A DNA stretch of 64,000 nucleotides. It comes from Mucilaginibacter corticis (GTDB lineage: Bacteria; Bacteroidota; Bacteroidia; Sphingobacteriales; Sphingobacteriaceae). Positions 59,770-64,000 of this stretch are shown here, in pieces. The notes under the pieces are model-generated. The model saw nothing but the letters and a program-made list of their open reading frames with translations. It was not told the DNA's origin and searched no databases. Where the stretch lies: positions 496,001-560,000 of the forward strand of contig NZ_VLPK01000003.1 of the NCBI RefSeq assembly GCF_007558865.1. The letters run 5' to 3'. The number at the start of each line of letters is the position of its first letter. Within the stretch, counting starts at the first letter, position 1. The translations under genes and the position numbers were made by a program.

Positions 59770-60570
59770 ATGCGCTACTTTATCCACATTGGTTATCATG
59801 GTACTAAATACAGTGGCTGGCAAAAGCACCCGGGAGTATTGAATGTACAGGAAGTACTGGAAACCGCGCTAAGCAGTCTGCTGAAAACGCCGGTCGCCAT
59901 TGTTGGTTGCGGCCGTACCGACGCGCAGGTACATGCCAGCCAATTCTTTTTCCATATGGATGTGGAGAAGGAATGGGACTTCGATCTGTTCTTTCGCCTC
60001 AATAAGGTACTGCCTGATGATATCGCAGTGTTTGATATTATCCCGATGGAGGGACTGCCCCACGCGCGTTTCGATGCCATCCAACGGTCTTACGATTACT
60101 TTATCCATACCTATAAAGACCCGTTTTTAAGCGAGTTTAGCGCGTTGTACTTAGAGATAAACTGGGATCTTGACAAAATGAAAGCGGCGGTCGCCCTGCT
60201 ACCGCTGTATAACGATTATCGCGGTTTCTGCAAAAGCCCGGACCGTAATGATCATACCATCTGCAACGTAACCACAGCCGCTTTATATGTAGATGAGCGT
60301 GGCGACAAGCTGCGTTTTCAGATCTCGGCCAATAGGTTTCTAAGCAAGATGATCAGGATCATCATGGGCCGGTTGTTAGACATTGGCCGTGGTAAAATGA
60401 GTGTTGATGAATTTGAATCTTATCTCATCAGTAAAGAAACACCTGCTGTGATCATTCCCGCTTATCCGCAAGGGCTGTATTTGTCGAAGGTTACTTATCC
60501 TTATTTAGAGCTGGAGCCCAGAAGCATTTTTGCTTTACTAAAAGATGAAGATAGCTGGCAATTGGTCTGA
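59770..60570 (+). CDS. truA: tRNA pseudouridine(38-40) synthase TruA
   Basis: Makes pseudouridine in the anticodon arm at positions 38, 39 and 40. 266 residues. The catalytic aspartate lies in GCGRTDAQVHASQFF near residues 47-61. The family start RYFIHIGYHGTKYSGWQ and the C-terminal block FLSKMIRIIMGRLLDIGRG are intact. The start codon lies four bases after the repeat element. No coupling to other genes. Confidence 0.95.
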   Translation: MRYFIHIGYHGTKYSGWQKHPGVLNVQEVLETALSSLLKTPVAIVGCGRTDAQVHASQFFFHMDVEKEWDFDLFFRLNKVLPDDIAVFDIIPMEGLPHARFDAIQRSYDYFIHTYKDPFLSEFSALYLEINWDLDKMKAAVALLPLYNDYRGFCKSPDRNDHTICNVTTAALYVDERGDKLRFQISANRFLSKMIRIIMGRLLDIGRGKMSVDEFESYLISKETPAVIIPAYPQGLYLSKVTYPYLELEPRSIFALLKDEDSWQLV

Positions 60571-60574
60571 ACTA

Positions 60575-60641
60575 TGATTTATAGGATTGAAGGATTTTAG
60601 GACGAAGCGAAATCCAATAATCTTTGCATCTTAAAAATCTT
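60575..60641. repeat. Imperfect AGGATT/AATCCT-type inverted repeat after truA
   Basis: Left side (TAGGATTGAAGGATTTTAGG, about 60584-60603) and right side (AAATCCAATAATCTTTGCAT, about 60610-60629, then TTAAAAATCTTA) are imperfect complements made of GGATT/AATCC words. It fills the gap between truA and the convergent VF530 gene. Confidence 0.55.
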
Positions 60642-60644
60642 AGT

Positions 60645-60857
60645 CTATTTACCCTTTAAATACAACTCTTCAACCTTCTTTCTTGCCCAATCAGTCTTGC
60701 GTAAGAACTTCAGGCTTGATTTGATACTTGGGTCCTCCAGAAAGCAATTGATACGGATACGATACCCCAATTCCGGCCAGCCATATTTGGCCACCAGTTC
60801 GGTAAGGATGCTTTCAAGCGTTTTGCCGTGCAGCGGGTTGTTGGGTTGATCGGTCAT
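60645..60857 (-). CDS. VF530-family DNA-binding protein (DUF2132)
   Basis: 70 residues. The family pattern is clear: NPLHGKTLESILTELVAKYG, then PELGYRIRINCFLEDPSIKS and LKFLRKTDWARKKVEELYL. VF530 proteins fold as a small alpha-helical DNA-binding-like bundle; their in vivo role is not known. It stands before a perfect ATAGCGATGGGTTT palindrome and eda. Confidence 0.9.
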   Translation of the reverse strand: MTDQPNNPLHGKTLESILTELVAKYGWPELGYRIRINCFLEDPSIKSSLKFLRKTDWARKKVEELYLKGK

Positions 60858-60868
60858 ATATGTTCTCC

Positions 60869-60897
60869 ATAGCGATGGGTTTAAAACCCATCGCTAT
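60869..60897. repeat. ATAGCGATGGGTTT palindrome
   Basis: Perfect 14-base arms (60869-60882 and 60884-60897) with a single central base. It lies in the short gap between the VF530 gene and eda, both on the minus strand. The same word form is a recurrent intergenic palindrome in many bacteria from memory. Confidence 0.85.
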
Positions 60898-60904
60898 AAT
60901 GTTA

Positions 60905-61564
60905 TTATCTGCTTTCTTTTACTATGGTTATAGCCTGTTTAGTTGCCTCGGTTAAAGCTGCGTATTGTTTGCCTTCCATCACTGCGTTACTGATCAACTG
61001 GCTTCCCATACCTACTGCACAAACACCGGCTTTAAACCATCCGCCTATGCTTTCCTTTGTGAGCTCTACCCCACCCGTCGGCATAAATAACAGGTCAGGG
61101 AACAAGGTTTTGATACTTGATAAAAAGGCAGGCCCTAACATATTGCCCGGAAACAGCTTGATGATCTTAGCGCCCAATTGCTCGGCTTTGATGATCTCGG
61201 ATGGTGTCATACAACCGGGTAGCCAAAGGGTATTGTTTTTATCAGCTACTGCTATTGCGTCTTCCACTAAACCGGGACTAATAATGTAGTCGGCACCGGC
61301 ATCTATAAAAGCCTGTGCGCTTGCTCCATCTTTTATGGTACCGATACCCAGGTACATTCCGCTTAGTTCTGTATCGCAAACCCGGCGCAGCCTGGCAAAG
61401 TTCTTCAGTGCTGCCTCGCCCCGGTTGGTATATTCAATTGTTTTAATGCCGGCCGCATAAAGCGCATGTAAAATATGCACGCTAACCTCTTCATCCTTAT
61501 TAAAATATAGGGGCAAGATCCCTTGCTCGGGGATCAGTTTTAAAATCGCGGCTTTCTTATCCAT
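60905..61564 (-). CDS. eda: KDPG/KHG aldolase (Entner-Doudoroff type)
   Basis: Cleaves 2-keto-3-deoxy-6-phosphogluconate to pyruvate and glyceraldehyde 3-phosphate. 219 residues. The Schiff-base lysine is in AKIIKLFPGNMLGP near residue 133, the catalytic glutamate region is TIEYTNRGEAALKNF near residue 44, and MPTGGVELTKES forms the phosphate site. It is read away from the sugar kinase gene across a repeat-rich gap, and together they form the last steps of hexuronate breakdown. Confidence 0.93.
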   Translation of the reverse strand: MDKKAAILKLIPEQGILPLYFNKDEEVSVHILHALYAAGIKTIEYTNRGEAALKNFARLRRVCDTELSGMYLGIGTIKDGASAQAFIDAGADYIISPGLVEDAIAVADKNNTLWLPGCMTPSEIIKAEQLGAKIIKLFPGNMLGPAFLSSIKTLFPDLLFMPTGGVELTKESIGGWFKAGVCAVGMGSQLISNAVMEGKQYAALTEATKQAITIVKESR

Positions 61565-61633
61565 TTACCAAACAATTGGGTAGTAAATGTAGAAAAGAAT
61601 ATTCAAAACCATGAAGTGGTATCATAATATTAA

Positions 61634-61807
61634 CGCAAACGATGGCGTCAGTACAAGAACTCACCCGACCAACGCTTTGCTCGGTCACCCTCTCTTCCGC
61701 AAGCGGAAAAGAGGGTTATGAAAAAAAAAAGCCCTCTTTCTGCCAAAGGCAAAGAGAGGGCGGTCCAGCGAAGCGCAGACCGGGTGAGTCGCCGCAAACG
61801 ATGGCGT
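61634..61807. mobile_element. Nested palindrome flanked by 15-bp direct repeats (MITE-like)
   Basis: The 15-base word CGCAAACGATGGCGT occurs at 61634-61648 and again at 61793-61807. The 144 bases between them form a long palindrome: outer ACTCACCCG (61659-61667) with CGGGTGAGT (61781-61789), a middle CGACC/GGTC part and inner CCCTCTCTT/AAGAGAGGG and AAAGAGGG/CCCTCTTT stems, with GCGAAGCGC and CCGCAAGCGG words. There is no transposase. The layout fits a non-autonomous element with a 15-base target duplication, or an ancient duplication around a folding repeat. Confidence 0.6.
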
Positions 61808-61849
61808 GCATTTCACTATAAAACCTTTCTTAATTAGTTTGCTTTAATG

Positions 61850-61857
61850 TACTTTTG
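61850..61857 (+). promoter_or_regulatory. -7 box for the sugar kinase gene
   Basis: TACTTTTG matches TAnnTTTG, 42 bases before the ATG at 61900. It overlaps the earlier in-frame TTG at 61855, which supports the start at 61900. Confidence 0.5.
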
Positions 61858-61899
61858 GTTACCACAGTAAAAACAAACCAAATAAACAGTCAATTATCA

Positions 61900-62913
61900 A
61901 TGCCAAAAAAAGTTGTCACACTCGGAGAAATAATGATGCGGTTATCGACCCCTGATCATAAAAGATTTGTGCAAACTGAAAGCTTTGATATTACCTATGG
62001 CGGCGGCGAGGCTAATGTTGCCGCGGCGCTTTGTAACTATGGTTTAAATGGTGTGTTCATTACCAAAGTGCCCGATAATGCTTTGGGGCAATCAGCTATC
62101 AACCATCTACGCCGATATGGTGTCGACACGCAATTTATAGCCCGTGGCGGCAAACGTTTGGGCCTTTATTTTTTAGAGCCGGGTGCTTCTATGCGGGCCT
62201 CGCAGGTTATATATGACCGTGCGGGCTCATCGATAACTGACGCTGACGCAAGCGAGTTTGACTTCGATAAAATATTTGAGGGTGCTGACTGGTTCCATAC
62301 ATCAGGGATCACACCTGCAATAAGTGATAAAGGTACCGCGCTAACATTAGCTGCATTAAAAGCAGCCAAAGCAAAAGGTATTACCACCAGTCTTGATTTA
62401 AATTACCGTAAAAAGCTATGGACGGCAGACAAGGCGCGAGAGGTACTGACCCAGCTTTGCCAGTATGTAGATATGTGCATAGGCCCCGATGCCACGCTTG
62501 GTTTCCATATTGGAGATACAGACGTTAACCTGACTGATTTAAAGCCGAAAGACTATAAAACCGTATTTGGACATATGAGAGAAAAATACGGATTCAAATA
62601 TATTGCATCGGGCCTGCGCGAAAGCCACAGCGCTTCTGACAACCGGATCAGCGCTGTGATATACGATGGCAGTACCCTTTATCAAACTAAACAATACGAT
62701 GTGCGCATAGTAGACAGGGTTGGCGCGGGCGACTCGTTTGCCAGCGGGCTGATCTATGGATTGATCACAGGAATGAACGCTGCCGATGCAGCTGAATTTG
62801 GCGTAGCAGCATCTGCATTAAAACATACTATCCCGGGGGATATGAACCATGCCACCTTAAGCGAAGTTGAAGAACTGGTTAAAGGTAACGGCTCAGGCAA
62901 AATACAGAGATAA
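61900..62913 (+). CDS. kdgK: 2-keto-3-deoxygluconate kinase (PfkB family)
   Basis: PfkB-type carbohydrate kinase of 337 residues from ATG 61900 (MPKKVVTLGEIMMRLSTPDH). Substrate-binding block GGGEANVAAALCNYG near residue 34 and the C-terminal catalytic motif DRVGAGDSFASGLIYG near residue 284 with the active-site aspartate are intact. The substrate is assigned as 2-keto-3-deoxygluconate because eda lies next to it and uxaC just beyond; fructokinase or another sugar kinase is possible. It heads a short operon with the YhcH-type gene. Confidence 0.82.
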   Translation: MPKKVVTLGEIMMRLSTPDHKRFVQTESFDITYGGGEANVAAALCNYGLNGVFITKVPDNALGQSAINHLRRYGVDTQFIARGGKRLGLYFLEPGASMRASQVIYDRAGSSITDADASEFDFDKIFEGADWFHTSGITPAISDKGTALTLAALKAAKAKGITTSLDLNYRKKLWTADKAREVLTQLCQYVDMCIGPDATLGFHIGDTDVNLTDLKPKDYKTVFGHMREKYGFKYIASGLRESHSASDNRISAVIYDGSTLYQTKQYDVRIVDRVGAGDSFASGLIYGLITGMNAADAAEFGVAASALKHTIPGDMNHATLSEVEELVKGNGSGKIQR

Positions 62914-62915
62914 AT

Positions 62916-62986
62916 TAGTGAATGGCTAATAGTTAGTGGTGAATCACAATTAACTATTAGCCATTTACTACTCACCACTAACAACT
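62916..62986. repeat. Word-built hairpin, TAACTATTAGCC type
   Basis: The stem 62916-62935 with 62951-62970 pairs at 19 of 20 positions, the mismatch being G-U. Outside it, GTTAGTGGTGA (left) and CTCACCACTAAC (right, about 62971-62982) form a second possible pairing, so two alternative folds compete. It lies between the kinase and YhcH genes, and its last word ends within ten bases of the next start codon. Confidence 0.82.
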
Positions 62987-62990
62987 CACA

Positions 62991-63443
62991 ATGATAATAG
63001 ACACACTTACCAATGCCGAACGTTATTACGGCTTGCATAAAAACTTCAAGACCGCATTTGAGTATTTAACCGCGGCCAACCTTTTGGCTTTAGAAAATGG
63101 CGTCATTGATATCGCTGATGGCGTAAAAGTGATCGTATCTGAAGATCCGGGGAAAACAGTAGAAAGCACACTACAAAAATTTGAATGCCATAACCAAAAT
63201 ATCGACATACAGCTTTGTATCCGGGGGCATGAAACTATGGGTTGGAAACCCCGTGCCGATTGTAAACAGGTAGTAAGCGAATACAATGATGAAAAAGACT
63301 TTATGTTTTACAGTGACAAGCCGGACACTTACTTTTCATTAAAGGGCGGCCAATTTGTGGTCTTTTTTCCCGAGGATGTACATGCCCCAATGATTGGTGA
63401 TGGGTTGATCAAAAAATTGGTAGTGAAGGTGCGGATTAATTAA
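62991..63443 (+). CDS. YhcH/YjgK/YiaL family protein
   Basis: 150 residues of the cupin-like DUF386 family (NAERYYGLHKNFKTAFEYLT near the start; QLCIRGHETMGWKPRADCKQ and FFPEDVHAPMI later). Metal-binding histidines and a glutamate are present (HETMGW, EDVHAP). E. coli homologues sit in sialic acid and beta-galactoside clusters, and the gene here sits with eda, kdgK and uxaC, so a role in sugar-acid or sugar-anomer processing is likely. Confidence 0.88.
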   Translation: MIIDTLTNAERYYGLHKNFKTAFEYLTAANLLALENGVIDIADGVKVIVSEDPGKTVESTLQKFECHNQNIDIQLCIRGHETMGWKPRADCKQVVSEYNDEKDFMFYSDKPDTYFSLKGGQFVVFFPEDVHAPMIGDGLIKKLVVKVRIN

Positions 63444-63455
63444 CAAATAACATCC

Positions 63456-63487
63456 ATGTAGAGACGCAAAGTATTTCGTCTCTACAT
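63456..63487. repeat. GTAGAGACG palindrome, copy 2
   Basis: Perfect 11-bp arms (63456-63466 and 63477-63487), the core GTAGAGACG being shared with the copy at 19659-19684. It lies between the convergent YhcH and uxaC genes and may work as a terminator. Confidence 0.8.
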
Positions 63488-63492
63488 TTAAT

Positions 63493-64000
63493 CTATTCAT
63501 AAAAGCCGAAATATTCCCTGGCATTATAATAACAGATATCCTGCACTATCTTGCCTGTCCATTCAATATCATTTGGCAGCTCACCATTCTCAATATCGGT
63601 TGCTAAAAGATTGCACAGTATCCTGCGGAAGTATTCATGCCTCGGGAATGACATAAAGCTACGAGAATCTGTAAGCATGCCAACCAGACGACTTAGTAAT
63701 CCAATATTTGATAGCGAATTTAACTGATCTATCATCCCATTTTTTTGATCCATAAACCACCATCCTGATCCAAATTGAATCTTACCTGCTACTGAACCAT
63801 CGTTGAAATTACCGGTCATGGCAGCAAAAAGGTCGTTATTTACCGGGTTATTGTTATAGATTATGGTTTTCGCCAGGCGATTATCAGTATCCAATCTGTC
63901 CAAGAACTTAGAGAGACTTTTTCCTTGTGTAAAATCCCCTATCGAATCCCAGCCGGTATCGGGTCCTAAGGTAGCCAGGCCACGGGTATTGTTATTGCGC
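63493..64000 (-). CDS. uxaC: Glucuronate isomerase UxaC (N-terminus outside window)
   Basis: C-terminal part of glucuronate/galacturonate isomerase, the first step of hexuronate catabolism. The frame is open to the right edge of the window. The family block RNNNTRGLATLGPDTGWDSI sits at the very edge, then FLDRLDTDNRLAKTIIYNNN and LTDSRSFMSFPRHEYFRRIL, the conserved C-terminal UxaC pattern. Missing upstream part: the metal-binding N-terminal histidines. It converges with the YhcH gene and, with eda and kdgK, completes a hexuronate set. Confidence 0.93.
   Translation of the reverse strand, partial: RNNNTRGLATLGPDTGWDSIGDFTQGKSLSKFLDRLDTDNRLAKTIIYNNNPVNNDLFAAMTGNFNDGSVAGKIQFGSGWWFMDQKNGMIDQLNSLSNIGLLSRLVGMLTDSRSFMSFPRHEYFRRILCNLLATDIENGELPNDIEWTGKIVQDICYYNAREYFGFYE

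Overview
The window is a gene-dense piece of a Bacteroidota chromosome, most like the Sphingobacteriaceae (Mucilaginibacter/Pedobacter type; the genus is an inference). The sequence-level support is: type IX secretion cargo with gliding-type C-terminal domains beside a PorP/SprF protein, the futalosine route to menaquinone (mqnC), the Bacteroidota GlmU-like nucleotidyltransferase, a DUF5723 outer-membrane protein, weak Shine-Dalgarno sites, and several TAnnTTTG promoter boxes. I see no rRNA, tRNA, CRISPR array, prophage or intact insertion sequence.

Layout. 1-9 kb: mqnC (cut at the left edge), a secreted GH26-like glycosidase, two exported ferritin-like proteins, scpB, a GNAT-like protein, a small XRE regulator, mpl and a tandem universal stress protein. 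9-15.5 kb: prmA, tpiA, a GlmU-like enzyme, rpmE (L31 type B) with an unusual leader, a class A beta-lactamase and methylmalonyl-CoA epimerase. 15.6-20 kb: a 492-residue conserved protein without a safe function, then the iron-sulfur assembly operon iscS-iscU-iscA-like. 20-28.5 kb: an acyl-CoA synthetase, an AT-rich patch with a uracil-DNA-glycosylase-fold-like protein, a HAD phosphatase, a SnoaL-SDR fusion with an AraC regulator, and lysS. 29-34 kb: ung, an Lrp regulator, a manganese module (MntR-type repressor plus an Nramp transporter fused to a universal stress domain, behind a palindromic operator), smpB and pcm. 35-45 kb: priA, DUF423, a DUF3352-like protein, a DUF5723 protein, the rpmH-rnpA-yidD-tsaB operon, mscL and rpoN. 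45-55 kb: an operon of two very large T9SS type B cargo proteins followed by their PorP/SprF partner, and a divergent response regulator/7TM histidine kinase pair. 55-64 kb: a heterodimeric ABC exporter with one degenerate ATP site, a GNAT enzyme, a CDGSH protein, truA, and a hexuronate-catabolism group (eda, sugar kinase, yhcH-type protein, uxaC cut at the right edge).

The most unusual layer lies between the genes. About twenty palindromic elements of several families sit in the short gaps, often within a few bases of a start or stop codon. One class is built of arms made from a short word repeated with small changes (TCATTAG, TATCAAG, TAATCTC, ACTGCAAA, CCATGGACTAT). A second class is a pair of CCCTCC/GGAGGG hairpins, one of which supplies the last codons of a CDGSH gene. 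A third is a nested palindrome flanked by 15-bp direct repeats. These are the best candidates for something not yet properly described; the genes themselves are mostly housekeeping functions with a few notable fusions and substitutions.
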